From Humibacter ginsenosidimutans (lineage in GTDB: Bacteria > Actinomycetota > Actinomycetes > Actinomycetales > Microbacteriaceae): a stretch of DNA of 64,000 bases. Below are positions 54,810 through 63,903 of the stretch, in pieces (position 1 is the stretch's first letter; the number at the start of each line of letters is the position of its first letter). Below the pieces are notes generated by a model, which saw nothing but the letters and a program-made list of their open reading frames with translations, had not been told where the DNA came from and made no database searches. Made by a program: the position numbers and the translations under genes. The stretch is from positions 1,302,001 to 1,366,000 of the forward strand of contig NZ_CP042305.1 in assembly GCF_007859675.1 (NCBI RefSeq), written 5' to 3'.

Positions 54810-57800
54810 TTACTCGACCAGCGGGGCGACCGCCTCGGGCTCCGGCAGCGGGAAGATCGCGTCGAGCAGCGAACGCACCCACGCGATCAGCTCTGCGTCG
54901 GGCAGCGACTCCCCATCGGTGACCGGCAGGGGAACGAGCACCACCTTCTGCGCGGAGACGATGCGCGACTTCGGGTACATGCGCTGCAACCGCACCTGCA
55001 ACGAGTCAGGCAGCTCGGCCGGCGCGATGCGGAGATTCGAGCCCATGGCCACCACGTCCGAGAGTCCGGCCTGCTGGGCACGCCTGCGCAGCCGCGAGAC
55101 CGCGATCAGATTGGACACCGCCTCTGGCGGCTCGCCGTAGCGGTCGGTGAGCTCCTCGAGCACGAGGTCGATCGACTCCTGCTTCGCCTTCGGACCGGAT
55201 GCCGCCGAGAGCTTCTGATACGCCTCGAGCCGCAGCCGCTCGCTGTCGACGTAGTCCTCGGGGATGTGAGCATCCACCGGCAGCTCGAGCCGCAGCTCGG
55301 TCTGTCCCTCTGCGACCTCGCCGCGGAAGGTGCCGACCGCCTCGCCGATCATGCGCAGGTAGAGGTCGAAGCCGACGCCGGCGATGTGGCCGGACTGCTC
55401 GCCACCGAGCAGGTTGCCCGCGCCGCGGATCTCGAGGTCTTTGAGCGCCACCTGCATGCCGCTGCCGAGCTCGTTGTTGGCCGCGATGGTGGACAGCCGG
55501 TCGTGGGCGGTCTCGGAGAGCGGCTTGTCGGCATCCCAGAGGAAATAGGCGTAGGCGCGCTCACGACCACGGCCGACGCGCCCGCGCAGCTGGTGCAGCT
55601 GCGACAGGCCGTATTTGTCGGCGCGGTCGATGATGATCGTGTTCGCGTTGGCGATGTCGAGCCCGGTCTCGATGATCGTCGTGCACACCAGCACGTCGAA
55701 CTTGCGTTCCCAGAAGTCCACGACCATCTGCTCGAGCACATGCTCGTTCATCTGACCGTGCGCGACCGCGATACGCGCCTCGGGCACGAGCTCCGCAAGG
55801 TGCGATGCGACCCGCTGGATGCTCGACACCCGGTTGTGCACGTAGAACACCTGTCCCTCGCGCAGCAGTTCGCGCCTGATTGCCGCCGCCACCTGCCTGT
55901 CGGAGTGCGCCCCGACGAACGTGAGGATCGGATGCCTGTCTTCCGGCGGCGTCGCCAGCGTCGACATCTCGCGGATGCCCGTCACCGCCATCTCGAGCGT
56001 GCGCGGGATGGGCGTCGCGCTCATCGCGAGCACGTCGACGTTCGTCTTCAGCTTCTTGAGGGCGTCCTTGTGCTCCACCCCGAAACGCTGCTCCTCGTCG
56101 ATGATGACGAGCCCGAGATCCTTCATGGAGAGGTTCTTGGACAGCAGTCGGTGCGTGCCGATCACGACGTCGACGGTGCCGTCGGCGAGGCCGTCCATGA
56201 CCTCCTTCGCCTCGCGGTCGGTCTGGAACCTGCTGAGCTGGCGCAGGTGAACGGGGAAGCCCGCGAACCGTTCCTGGAACGTCTCGAAATGCTGTCTGAC
56301 CAGCAGAGTCGTCGGCACCAGCAGCAGCACCTGCTTGCCGTCCTGCACCGCCTTGAACGCGGCCCGCACGGCGATCTCGGTCTTGCCGAACCCGACGTCG
56401 CCCGAGATGAGCCGGTCCATCGGGATGGGCCGTTCCATGTCGGCCTTCACCTCGTCGATGGTCTGCAGCTGATCGGGCGTCTCGACGAACGGGAACGCTT
56501 CCTCGAGCTCGTGCTGCCACGGGGTGTCGGCCCCGAACGCGTGGCCCTTGGAGGCCATACGTGCCGAGTACAGCTTCACCAGCTCGACGGCGATGTCCCG
56601 AACGGCCTTGCGCGCACGACCCTTGGCCTGCGCCCAGTCGCTGCCGCCCATCTTCGACAGCTGCGGTGCCTCGCCGCCGACGTAGCGGCTGAGCAGGTCG
56701 AGCTGGTCGGTCGGCACGTAGAGCTTGTCGCCCGGATAGCCGCGCTTCGACGGCGCGTACTCCAGCACGAGGTACTCGCGCTTGGACTTCACTGCGTTGC
56801 GACCGCCGCTCGACACCTCGCGCTGCACCAGCTCGACGAACTTGCCGATGCCGTGCGTCTCGTGCACCACGAAATCGCCGGCGCGCAGCTGCAGCGGGTC
56901 GACCACGTTCTTGCGCCGCACGCCCAGCTTCTTCACCTGGCGCGAGTCGTAGCCGATGGTGCGCCCGTAGAACTCGGTCTCGCCGATCAGCGCGAGCTTC
57001 GCCTCCGGCAGCTCGAAGCCTTGCTCCACGGACGCCGGCAGCACGTACGCGACACCCGCCTCGGCGTCGCTCGGGTAGGCATCCACCTGCCTGGCCGCGA
57101 GGCCGCGCTCGGACATCACGTCGACCGCTCGCTCCACGAGTCCGTGTCCCGCCGCGACGATCGCGACCCGCCAGCCGTCCGCCAGACGCTGCCCGACGTG
57201 CTCGATGGCTCCGTCGACGTTGCCCGCGAAGCTCGGCACGGCCGAGGCGTCGACGCGCACGTAATCGCCCGCCGACTCGACCAGGTCTTCGATCGACTGC
57301 TCGCCGATCGGCACCACGGGCTCCGCTCCCCCGGTGTCGAAGCTCGAGAACGTCCACCACGGGTGGTCGGGCGCCTTCTGCCCCGGCCTGCTCAGCTGTG
57401 CGGCGTCGCGCAGCTGGCGCAGAGAGAGGAAGTCGCCCGACGCGAGATCGATGGGCGCGGCCGCACCCACCGTCGCGGCGCTCCATGCTGCCTCGAGGAA
57501 CTCCCGGTTCGTCTCCGAAAGGCTGAGCGCACGCGCCGCGACGCGCTCAGGCGACATCACGGCCACGGCCACGCCGTCGGGCAGGTAATCGGTCAGCGGC
57601 ACGAGGTCGTCGACGAGCGCGGGCGCCAGCGACTCCATGCCCTCGACGGGGATGCCCTCCGCCACCTTCGTCAGCAGCTGCTCCAGCCCGGGGAACTCGT
57701 GGGCCATCTCCGCAGCGCGCTGCCTCACGGCGTCGGTGAGCAGCAGCTCGCGCGCCGGCGCCAGCTCGACCTGCGGCACGTCGTGCGGCAGCGAGCGCTG

Positions 57801-58451
57801 ATCGGCGACCGAGAAGGCGCGGATCTGCTCCACCTCGTCGCCGAAGAAGTCGACACGCACGGGGTGCTCGGCCGTCGGCGGAAAGACGTCGAGGATGCCG
57901 CCGCGCACCGCGAACTCGCCGCGCCTGGTCACCATGTCCACACGGGCGTAGGCGAGAGCGACCAGGCGCTCGGCGATCCCGGAGAGATCGTGTCCGCGGC
58001 TGCCCTCGGCCAGCAGCACGGGCTCGATCAGGTCGAGACCCGTGGCGAGCGGCTGCAGCGCGGCGCGAACGGACGCGACGACGACCAGCGGATGGCCGGC
58101 ATCCTTCGACCAGGTGCGCAGCCGGCGCAACGCGGCAAGCCTCTTGCCGACGATCTCCGGGCTCGGGCTCAGCCGCTCGTGGGGCAGCGTCTCCCAGGCG
58201 GGGAACTCGACGATCTCGGCGCTCGGCGCGACGGATGCCAGCGCACCGCGCAGCGCCTCCGACTCGCGTCCCGTGGCGGTCACGACGAGCAGCACCTGCT
58301 TGTCGGCCGGACGGGTGCCGAGCAACGCCGCCGCGAGTGGCACGCGGAGCCCGGTGGTCACCGAGAAGTCCGCGTCGCGATTCGCGTAGGCGAGGGCGTC
58401 GGCGAATGTCTGGGCGCGCGAAAGCGCCCCGGTCAAGCCCTCGAGGATCAC
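54810..58451 (-). CDS. mfd: Transcription-repair coupling factor
   Basis: Mfd displaces RNA polymerase stalled at DNA lesions and recruits UvrA. It has 1213 residues. The UvrB-homology module is at the N-terminus (about 1-340). The RNAP-interacting CarD-like Tudor domain (LRAGDFVVHETHGIGKFVEL) is near 520-590. The RecG-like translocase has Walker A GDVGFGKTE (Lys690) and DEEQRFG. The TRG region (LHQLRGRVGRGRERAYAYF) and C-terminal D7 domain follow. GTG 58451 (V/MILEGLTGALSRAQTF) is chosen; upstream codons are not conserved. Confidence 0.95.
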   Translation of the reverse strand: MILEGLTGALSRAQTFADALAYANRDADFSVTTGLRVPLAAALLGTRPADKQVLLVVTATGRESEALRGALASVAPSAEIVEFPAWETLPHERLSPSPEIVGKRLAALRRLRTWSKDAGHPLVVVASVRAALQPLATGLDLIEPVLLAEGSRGHDLSGIAERLVALAYARVDMVTRRGEFAVRGGILDVFPPTAEHPVRVDFFGDEVEQIRAFSVADQRSLPHDVPQVELAPARELLLTDAVRQRAAEMAHEFPGLEQLLTKVAEGIPVEGMESLAPALVDDLVPLTDYLPDGVAVAVMSPERVAARALSLSETNREFLEAAWSAATVGAAAPIDLASGDFLSLRQLRDAAQLSRPGQKAPDHPWWTFSSFDTGGAEPVVPIGEQSIEDLVESAGDYVRVDASAVPSFAGNVDGAIEHVGQRLADGWRVAIVAAGHGLVERAVDVMSERGLAARQVDAYPSDAEAGVAYVLPASVEQGFELPEAKLALIGETEFYGRTIGYDSRQVKKLGVRRKNVVDPLQLRAGDFVVHETHGIGKFVELVQREVSSGGRNAVKSKREYLVLEYAPSKRGYPGDKLYVPTDQLDLLSRYVGGEAPQLSKMGGSDWAQAKGRARKAVRDIAVELVKLYSARMASKGHAFGADTPWQHELEEAFPFVETPDQLQTIDEVKADMERPIPMDRLISGDVGFGKTEIAVRAAFKAVQDGKQVLLLVPTTLLVRQHFETFQERFAGFPVHLRQLSRFQTDREAKEVMDGLADGTVDVVIGTHRLLSKNLSMKDLGLVIIDEEQRFGVEHKDALKKLKTNVDVLAMSATPIPRTLEMAVTGIREMSTLATPPEDRHPILTFVGAHSDRQVAAAIRRELLREGQVFYVHNRVSSIQRVASHLAELVPEARIAVAHGQMNEHVLEQMVVDFWERKFDVLVCTTIIETGLDIANANTIIIDRADKYGLSQLHQLRGRVGRGRERAYAYFLWDADKPLSETAHDRLSTIAANNELGSGMQVALKDLEIRGAGNLLGGEQSGHIAGVGFDLYLRMIGEAVGTFRGEVAEGQTELRLELPVDAHIPEDYVDSERLRLEAYQKLSAASGPKAKQESIDLVLEELTDRYGEPPEAVSNLIAVSRLRRRAQQAGLSDVVAMGSNLRIAPAELPDSLQVRLQRMYPKSRIVSAQKVVLVPLPVTDGESLPDAELIAWVRSLLDAIFPLPEPEAVAPLVE

Positions 58452-58693
58452 TGGATCAACTTTACGGCGCACGCACGACACTTCGCGGCGAGCACGATGG
58501 ACCACGGCAGGAGGCGAGGTGGATCGGCCTGCGCCTCCGACCGGACCCGACACCGCGCCCCGGTAGTCTGCCCAAGCGGCCGGGAGAACTTTTCTTTCGC
58601 GGATTCGGAATACTCCCCGACCGCATGCGTTTGCATACGTGTGCGGCGGAGTCCGCACATCCTTTTCCTCCATCCGCATGTCTTAGGAGAACC
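58452..58693. other. Divergent intergenic region mfd/yceI
   Basis: This 242-base region separates divergent genes and must hold both promoters. An AT-rich stretch at about 58590-58660 contains TTTTCTTTCG and GCATGCGTTTGCATACGT. The latter includes near-palindromic GCATGCG/TGCATAC elements and may be regulatory. No reading frame is supported here. Confidence 0.4.
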
Positions 58694-59260
58694 ATGACCG
58701 ACACCGCCACGACCACGCTCGAGATCCCCGGATACCGCGAGGGCACCTGGGTGATCGACCCCGCGCACAGCGAGGTCGGCTTCAGCATCCGTCACCTGAT
58801 GATCAGCAAGGTGAAGGGCAAGTTCGAGACGTTCCAGGCGACGTTCGTCACCCCGGCCAACCCGCTCGAGGCGAGCGTGGAGGCGCACGCCGAGGTGGCA
58901 TCCATCTCGACCGGCGACCCGAACCGCGACGGCCACCTGCGCACCGGCGACTTCTTCGAGGCAGAGACCCACCCGACGATCGACTTCGTCTCCACGGGCG
59001 TGCGCGTCGAGAAGGGCGAGTTCCTCGTCGACGGCGACCTGACCATCAAGGGCATCACCAAGCCGGTCACCTTCGAGTTCGACTTCGGCGGCTTCGGCGC
59101 CGACGCGTACGGCAACTACAAGGCCGGCGCGAGCGCCAAGGCCGTCGTCAAGCGCGAAGAGTTCGGCCTCACCTGGAACGCGGCGCTCGAGACCGGCGGC
59201 ATGCTGCTCGGCGACGACGTGACCATCACGCTGGAGTTCCAGGCCGCGCTGCAGGCGTAA
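58694..59260 (+). CDS. YceI-family polyisoprenoid-binding protein
   Basis: This lipocalin-like protein has 188 residues, a barrel that binds long isoprenoid chains such as polyprenols or quinones. Family sequence is clear: GTWVIDPAHSEVGFSIRHLMISKVKGKF, AEVASISTGDPNRDGHLRTGDFFEAETHPTIDF and GDLTIKGITKPVTFEFD. No signal peptide is present, so it is cytoplasmic, as in many actinobacteria. AGGAG precedes the ATG by four bases. A hairpin terminator follows. Confidence 0.93.
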   Translation: MTDTATTTLEIPGYREGTWVIDPAHSEVGFSIRHLMISKVKGKFETFQATFVTPANPLEASVEAHAEVASISTGDPNRDGHLRTGDFFEAETHPTIDFVSTGVRVEKGEFLVDGDLTIKGITKPVTFEFDFGGFGADAYGNYKAGASAKAVVKREEFGLTWNAALETGGMLLGDDVTITLEFQAALQA

Positions 59261-59275
59261 GCAGCTTCGCAACAC

Positions 59276-59311
59276 CGAAGGGGCGGGATCCGCATGGATG
59301 CCGCCCCTTCG
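59276..59311 (+). terminator. Hairpin terminator after yceI
   Basis: An 11-bp perfect stem (CGAAGGGGCGG and CCGCCCCTTCG) with a 14-base loop lies 15 bases beyond the stop. Confidence 0.7.
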
Positions 59312-59338
59312 CCGCGCCCGCAAGATTAGGCTCACGGC

Positions 59339-59599
59339 ATGGCGACCGAGATCACGATCATCGACTACACCGTGCCCGCCGACGTCTACGCGCGTTACGG
59401 CGCCGATTTCGACACCGAGGCGGTGAACAACGCGGTGCTCGCCGAGCTGAACGCGATCGTTCCAGAGGGCGTCACCGTGCAGCGCAACGGCAAGGTCTTC
59501 GCCGAGAAGCAGGCCGAGGATGTCGCGCGCGGCCTCGACTGGCCGCAGCTGCTCGGCAGCATCGACCTCGACCAGATCCTCGCCGCGCACGGGCGGTAA
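59339..59599 (+). CDS. Small hypothetical protein
   Basis: This is an 86-residue acidic, soluble protein I do not recognise. It begins MATEITIIDYTVPADVYARYG and has a helix-rich second half (ITVQRN-like strand, then QAEDVARGLDWPQLLGSIDLDQILAAHGR). Codon use matches its neighbours. It starts 27 bases after the yceI terminator and is probably transcribed separately. Confidence 0.65.
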   Translation: MATEITIIDYTVPADVYARYGADFDTEAVNNAVLAELNAIVPEGVTVQRNGKVFAEKQAEDVARGLDWPQLLGSIDLDQILAAHGR

Positions 59600-59650
59600 C
59601 CCGGCCGCCGCAGGCCGCGACGCTCGGCGGATGCCACGTGGTGGCGAACA

Positions 59651-59905
59651 CTACGAGGCGCTCGTCCGACCGCGCCGTGCTCGCAGCACGGCGACGAGAC
59701 CGATCGCCGAGACGATGGCCCACACGCCTTCGAGCAGCAGGAACCCCCATTGGGCGCCGATGACGGCGTCCACGGCGAGAATGCCCGACCCGACCACGTT
59801 GAGCATGAGGTACCAGACCGACTTGGGGTCGAGGATGCCCCACTGCGCCAGCGCGAAGCCCGCCAGCACGAGAAGCGAACCGACGACCTGAACGAGGATG
59901 TCCAC
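59651..59905 (-). CDS. CBU_0592-like small membrane protein
   Basis: This 84-residue protein has three hydrophobic helices (about 4-24, 28-48 and 50-70) and a basic C-terminus. WYLMLNVVGSGILAVDAVIGAQWGFLLLEGVWAIVS matches the CBU_0592-type integral membrane domain. Its role is unknown. It is monocistronic. Confidence 0.75.
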   Translation of the reverse strand: MDILVQVVGSLLVLAGFALAQWGILDPKSVWYLMLNVVGSGILAVDAVIGAQWGFLLLEGVWAIVSAIGLVAVLRARRGRTSAS

Positions 59906-60107
59906 GATGCTCTCCGAGAGCGTCGTCGTCAGATCCGGGTACGGCGCGTCTCGTCCGGTGATCGTTCGGCTGATCGATCCACGTTCGAGGCTATCGAAAC
60001 AGGCTGATCAGCGGCTGACCACGTCTGGTGCTGGGCGCTCGTCACGGGCATCCTGAGGGGACGTGCCCTCCGCGCACTCGGGGGCGATGAACCGGAGGGA
60101 ATCCGCC

Positions 60108-60695
60108 ATGACGACGATCGGTGTCTTCCAGAGTGTCACCCTCGATGGCGTGATGCAGGGCCCTGGCAGGCCGGATGAGGACACGCGCAACGGCTTCAGC
60201 GCGGGCGGTTGGGCGAACGGCTTCGACGACGAGGTCTCCGCGCGGTTCGCCGGTGAGGGCATGTCGCGCGAGGGCGCGCTGCTCTTCGGTCGGCGCACCT
60301 ACCAGGACGTGCTGGCCCATTGGACGCGCGACGCCGGGCCGAACCCCTTCGCCGACGTGCTGTTGAACGCGACCAAATACGTGGTCTCCCGCTCGGCCGA
60401 CACGACGTTGGAGTTCGCGAACTCGGTGCTCTTGCCGGGAGAGGCTGTCGAGACGGTGCGGCTGCTGCGGGATCGCGACGAGGTTCCGCACCTCATGATC
60501 ATGGGCAGCGGCGAACTCGTCCGCGCCCTGCACGCCGAGCGATTGATCGACACCTACAGCCTGCTGATCTACCCGATCGTGCTCGGCGCCGGCACCAGGA
60601 TGTTCACGAACTCCGAACGCGTCGACCTCGAGCTCCGGCGAGCGCTGCCGACGAGCACGGGCGTGCTGATCGCGGACTACGTCACACGGCACTGA
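60108..60695 (+). CDS. Dihydrofolate reductase family protein (RibD C-terminal-like)
   Basis: This is a 195-residue NADPH-dependent reductase-fold protein. It begins TTIGVFQSVTLDGVMQGPG, has LLFGRRTYQDVLAHW and IMGSGELVRALHAERLIDTYSLLIYPIVLGAGTRMF, which are typical of YyaP/YwjB-like relatives of RibD rather than of folate-pathway DHFR. The ATG at 60108 has a GGAGGG site nine bases upstream. The substrate is unknown. Confidence 0.87.
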   Translation: MTTIGVFQSVTLDGVMQGPGRPDEDTRNGFSAGGWANGFDDEVSARFAGEGMSREGALLFGRRTYQDVLAHWTRDAGPNPFADVLLNATKYVVSRSADTTLEFANSVLLPGEAVETVRLLRDRDEVPHLMIMGSGELVRALHAERLIDTYSLLIYPIVLGAGTRMFTNSERVDLELRRALPTSTGVLIADYVTRH

Positions 60696-60714
60696 GCGGC
60701 TTCCGCCGCCGGCG

Positions 60715-61425
60715 TCACGCCCACCCGGCGAGCGCGCGACGGAACCCGTCGAAGTCGTCGCGGTGCACCGTGTGCCCGGCGCCGGGGACGACGCGCACAG
60801 CGAAGCCGAGGGAGCGCATCCTCTCGGCCATCGTCTTTCCCACCAGCTTGGAGCGATCGGCCAGCATCATCATCGACGGCACCGCCATGCTGTCCGGCGC
60901 GCTCAGCGGCATCGTGCGGCCGTCACCGAAGCGCCTGAAGAAGGTGCGATCGAACGCCGCGTAGTCGCCGACCTCGATCTCCACATCGTCGCGTCCCCAG
61001 CGCGGGTTGCTGCGCGCGACGCTTCGCTCCCGGCGGTTGAGGATGCCGTGGAACAGCATCGGCGCCCCCGCCCGCTGCCACCACGGAAGTCGTGTTCCCA
61101 TGAATGCGGGATCGATGTAGACCGCGCGCTCCGGCTGCAGCCTTCCGACCAGACGGGAGAGCACCAGGCCGCCCAATGAGTGCCCGATCGCCAACTCCGG
61201 CTTGACGGGCACGCTGTCGGCGATGCCGCGCACGAGGCCCGACAACGAGTACCAGCTCGAGCGAGGGCTCAGTCCGTGGCCGGCGAGATCGACGGCCACG
61301 ACCCGATAGCCTTTGTCGGCCAGATCGGGACCCAGCCGGTGCCAGGTGCGCGAACTGCTGAAGAGGCCGTGCACGAGAACCGCGACCCGGTCACCGGTGC
61401 CCCACTCCCGGGTGAACAACTGCAT
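60715..61425 (-). CDS. Alpha/beta-hydrolase
   Basis: This is a 236-residue serine hydrolase of the alpha/beta fold. The oxyanion HG is at 19-20 (LVHGLFSSSRTW). The nucleophile Ser83 is in GHSLGG, and the histidine is in PGAGHTVHRDD near the C-terminus. VAVDLAGHGLSPRS is the strand-4 motif. The small lid and lack of a signal suggest a cytoplasmic esterase or lactonase-like enzyme; no substrate is indicated. Confidence 0.87.
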   Translation of the reverse strand: MQLFTREWGTGDRVAVLVHGLFSSSRTWHRLGPDLADKGYRVVAVDLAGHGLSPRSSWYSLSGLVRGIADSVPVKPELAIGHSLGGLVLSRLVGRLQPERAVYIDPAFMGTRLPWWQRAGAPMLFHGILNRRERSVARSNPRWGRDDVEIEVGDYAAFDRTFFRRFGDGRTMPLSAPDSMAVPSMMMLADRSKLVGKTMAERMRSLGFAVRVVPGAGHTVHRDDFDGFRRALAGWA

Positions 61426-61510
61426 GTGCCGACGGTACGGCTCGCGGATGTGCGAACGCCCGGGGCCGCCTGTCTGCGGGCTGACTCTGTGCTGCGCGCA
61501 CGGGATTCGA

Positions 61511-61564
61511 GACGTGCGCTCCGAGGCCCACGAAAGCGACGCGCGCTCCGGGGTCCACGAGCGC
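61511..61564. repeat. 27-bp tandem repeat, two copies
   Basis: Two adjacent 27-base copies (61511-61537 and 61538-61564) share 22 positions, with core GCGCTCCG. They lie immediately beyond the pth stop. They are in a 140-base stretch without a recognised gene. Confidence 0.5.
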
Positions 61565-61565
61565 G

Positions 61566-62150
61566 TCAGCTCGGCGCGTGGTAGCGCTGCTGCGCGGCGA
61601 CGAGACCCTGAGTCGTGACGAGCTCGACGGCATCCGCACCGTCGGAGACGAGGTTCGGGAGCACCTGTCGTTCGGCCGAGGTGAAGGGGCTGAGCACGTG
61701 GTCCGCGGCATCCGTGCGCCCTGGCGGGCGACCGACGCCGACGCGCACCCTGATGAAATCGGGCGTGCCGATGGCGCTCGCGATGTCGCGCACGCCGTTG
61801 TGGCCGCCGTGACCGCCGCCCGACTTGAGCTTGATGGTGTCGAACGGGATGTCCAGCTCGTCGTGCACCACGATCAGCCGCGCCGGGTCGAGCGAATAGA
61901 AGCGCACGAGCTGGGCCACGGGTCCGCCCGACGTGTTCATGTACGTGTTCGGCTTCGCCAAGATCAGGCGAGGGCCGCCGGGGACGATGCGTCCCTCGGC
62001 GACCCTCGCGTTGGTCTTGTGCGACTTGAAGCCGGCCGACGCCCGGCGTGCGAGCTCGTCGACCACCATCTGTCCGATGTTGTGACGGGTGCGCTCGTAC
62101 TGCGTGCCTGGGTTGCCGAGGCCCACGATGAGCCAGGGCTGCTCAGCCAT
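61566..62150 (-). CDS. pth: Peptidyl-tRNA hydrolase
   Basis: Pth recycles tRNA from dropped-off peptidyl-tRNA, an essential housekeeping step. It has 194 residues. Signatures are GLGNPGTQYERTRHNIG with the catalytic histidine, LAKPNTYMNTSG, VVHDELDIPF with the catalytic aspartate, and KSGGGHGGHNG. It follows rplY by 30 bases, an order conserved in many bacteria, and probably shares its transcript. Confidence 0.96.
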   Translation of the reverse strand: MAEQPWLIVGLGNPGTQYERTRHNIGQMVVDELARRASAGFKSHKTNARVAEGRIVPGGPRLILAKPNTYMNTSGGPVAQLVRFYSLDPARLIVVHDELDIPFDTIKLKSGGGHGGHNGVRDIASAIGTPDFIRVRVGVGRPPGRTDAADHVLSPFTSAERQVLPNLVSDGADAVELVTTQGLVAAQQRYHAPS

Positions 62151-62180
62151 GCACGCGCTCCGTCGACCGTCGGGAGTGGA

Positions 62181-62810
62181 CTACTCGGCCGACTCTGCTG
62201 CAGCCTCGGACTCGGCTGCCTCGGCCTCTGCGGCCTCCTCGGCCTCTTCGGTCTCCACGTCGACCGGGGCGGCAGGCACGGTGATCGCGACGACGAGCGC
62301 CTCGGGGTCGCTCACCAGCGAGACGCCGTTCGGCAGGGTGATGTCGGCGGCCGTGATGTGCACGCCCTCCTCCAGGCCCTCGACGTCGACGACGACGCGC
62401 TCCGGGATGTGCGTGGCCTCTGCCTCGACGGTGACCGTCGAGAGGTCCTGCACGACGATGGTGCCGGAGAACGACTCGCCCTCGATGTGCACGGGAACCT
62501 CGACCTGAACCTTCTCGCCACGGCGCACGATGATGAGGTCGATGTGCTCGATGATCTGGTGCACCGGGTCCTTCTGCACGTCCTTGACCAGGGCGAGCTG
62601 GGATGTGCCGGCGATGTCGAGGTCGAGCACCGCGTTGGCCTTGCGCAGGATCAGACCGAGCTGGTGGGCCGGCAGCGTGAGGTGCTGCGGGTCGGTGCCG
62701 TGACCGTAGAGGACGGCCGGGATCTTGCCCGCCGCGCGGATCTTGCGTGCAGCGCCCTTGCCGAAGGAATCGCGCGCTTCCGCGACAACCTTGTTGCTGT
62801 CGTCAGCCAT
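62181..62810 (-). CDS. rplY: 50S ribosomal protein L25/general stress protein Ctc
   Basis: L25 binds 5S rRNA. This is the longer Ctc form, 209 residues. It starts with EARDSFGKGAARKIRAAGKIPAVLYGHG, the 5S-binding domain, followed by a TL5 beta domain (EHIDLIIVRRGEKVQVEVPVHIEGE, GLEEGVHITAADITLPNGVSL). The C-terminal 35 residues are Glu/Ala-rich. A GTGGGC/GCCCAC stem at 62829-62845 lies in its leader. Confidence 0.95.
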   Translation of the reverse strand: MADDSNKVVAEARDSFGKGAARKIRAAGKIPAVLYGHGTDPQHLTLPAHQLGLILRKANAVLDLDIAGTSQLALVKDVQKDPVHQIIEHIDLIIVRRGEKVQVEVPVHIEGESFSGTIVVQDLSTVTVEAEATHIPERVVVDVEGLEEGVHITAADITLPNGVSLVSDPEALVVAITVPAAPVDVETEEAEEAAEAEAAESEAAAESAE

Positions 62811-63051
62811 GATGATGTCTCGCTTTCGGTGGGCTGTCGGCCCACGTCGTCTTGGGGATTCGTTGTCAACTCGTGCTGCGTGTCAGCGTGAGGACAGACG
62901 TGAGCCTGGTCCACCGCGTCGATCACGGATGCCTGTTCTGCGTTCACGAGAACGTGCAGGCATCCCTCGCCGAAGTTCGGTGCATCAGTCTACCAGCCCT
63001 CCGGCAGACGCCGAGCCGGCGGTTGAGGCCGGGGCATCGCGGTGCCGATTC
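62811..63051. other. Intergenic region upstream of rplY
   Basis: This 241-base stretch holds the rplY promoter and the end of the leftward kinase gene's spacer. A 6-bp stem with a five-base loop (62829-62845) lies 19 bases before the rplY start. No gene is supported here. Confidence 0.4.
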
Positions 63052-63903
63052 TCACCCCAGCGCCTCGGCGCAGAGTTCGGCGAACAACTCGTCGGGCTCG
63101 CCGTCGAGCCCGCGCCTCGCGAACCAGGAGCACACGTTGCGCACGTCGCGCTCGAGAAGGTCGAACCCGTTCGGGTTGCCGATCAGATCGACGATCTGGG
63201 GCAGGTCGATCACGACGACTCTGCCGTGGTGCACGAGCAGGTTGTACGGCGAGAGGTCGCCGTGCGCGGTCTGCGCCCGCGCGAAACGGCGCATGATCTC
63301 GACGACCTGCGTGAAACAGTCGTAGAGCTCTTCGCCGGTCAGTTGAACGGACGCCAGCCGGGGAGCGGCCGTCGCCGTGGCGGCGTCGCCGATGAACTCC
63401 ATGAGGATCTCCGTGCCTTGCAGCTGCACGGGGTAGGGAACCGGGATGCACGAGCGCCACGCCTCGCACAGCGCGCCGAACTCCGCCGCGGCCCACTGGC
63501 CCGCGGCCACCGCGCGTCCGTACGCGGACTTGCGCGCCATGGCCCGCATGTCGCGGGTTCTGCGCACGCTGCGGCCCTCGGTGTAGGCGCTCGAGCGATG
63601 GAAGTCGCTCTGCTCGGCTCCGCGGTATCGCTTCGCGGCGAGCACCGCGGAACGCGCGCCATCGACGGAGGGCACCTCGCGCGGAACAGCGCGTTCCAGA
63701 AGCCAGACGTCGGCCTCTTTTCCGGACTTGACGATGCCGAGCTCGGTGTCGACGGCGTCGGCCGACGTGACGATCCAGTCGGGACGAGGCTTCGGCCCGC
63801 GCTCGCTTGGCATGGTCGCAGGCCAGGTCGACCTGCGTTGATCGTCGTCGATGTCGTAGACGGCGAAGGTGGGAACGACGAAGTCGTCGCCGAAGAAGGA
63901 CAC
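63052..63903 (-). CDS. RIO-type atypical protein kinase
   Basis: This is a 283-residue RIO1-like kinase. The ATP loop is VKSGKEADVWLLER near 58-71, the invariant lysine is in VLAAKRYRG, the catalytic loop is HGDLSPYNLLVHHG, and the metal-binding aspartate is in VVVIDLPQIVDLIGNP. A basic helical insert (EGRSVRRTRDMRAMARKSAYG) is typical of the family. In archaea and eukaryotes RIO1 matures the small ribosomal subunit; bacterial roles are unknown. It is monocistronic here. Confidence 0.88.
   Translation of the reverse strand: MSFFGDDFVVPTFAVYDIDDDQRRSTWPATMPSERGPKPRPDWIVTSADAVDTELGIVKSGKEADVWLLERAVPREVPSVDGARSAVLAAKRYRGAEQSDFHRSSAYTEGRSVRRTRDMRAMARKSAYGRAVAAGQWAAAEFGALCEAWRSCIPVPYPVQLQGTEILMEFIGDAATATAAPRLASVQLTGEELYDCFTQVVEIMRRFARAQTAHGDLSPYNLLVHHGRVVVIDLPQIVDLIGNPNGFDLLERDVRNVCSWFARRGLDGEPDELFAELCAEALG

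Noticed and set aside
54807..58697. A 1296-codon open frame on the plus strand opposite mfd
   Set aside because: It is the antisense shadow of mfd. High GC at third codon positions removes stops on the other strand. Its translation is Arg/His/Gly-rich and unlike any family.
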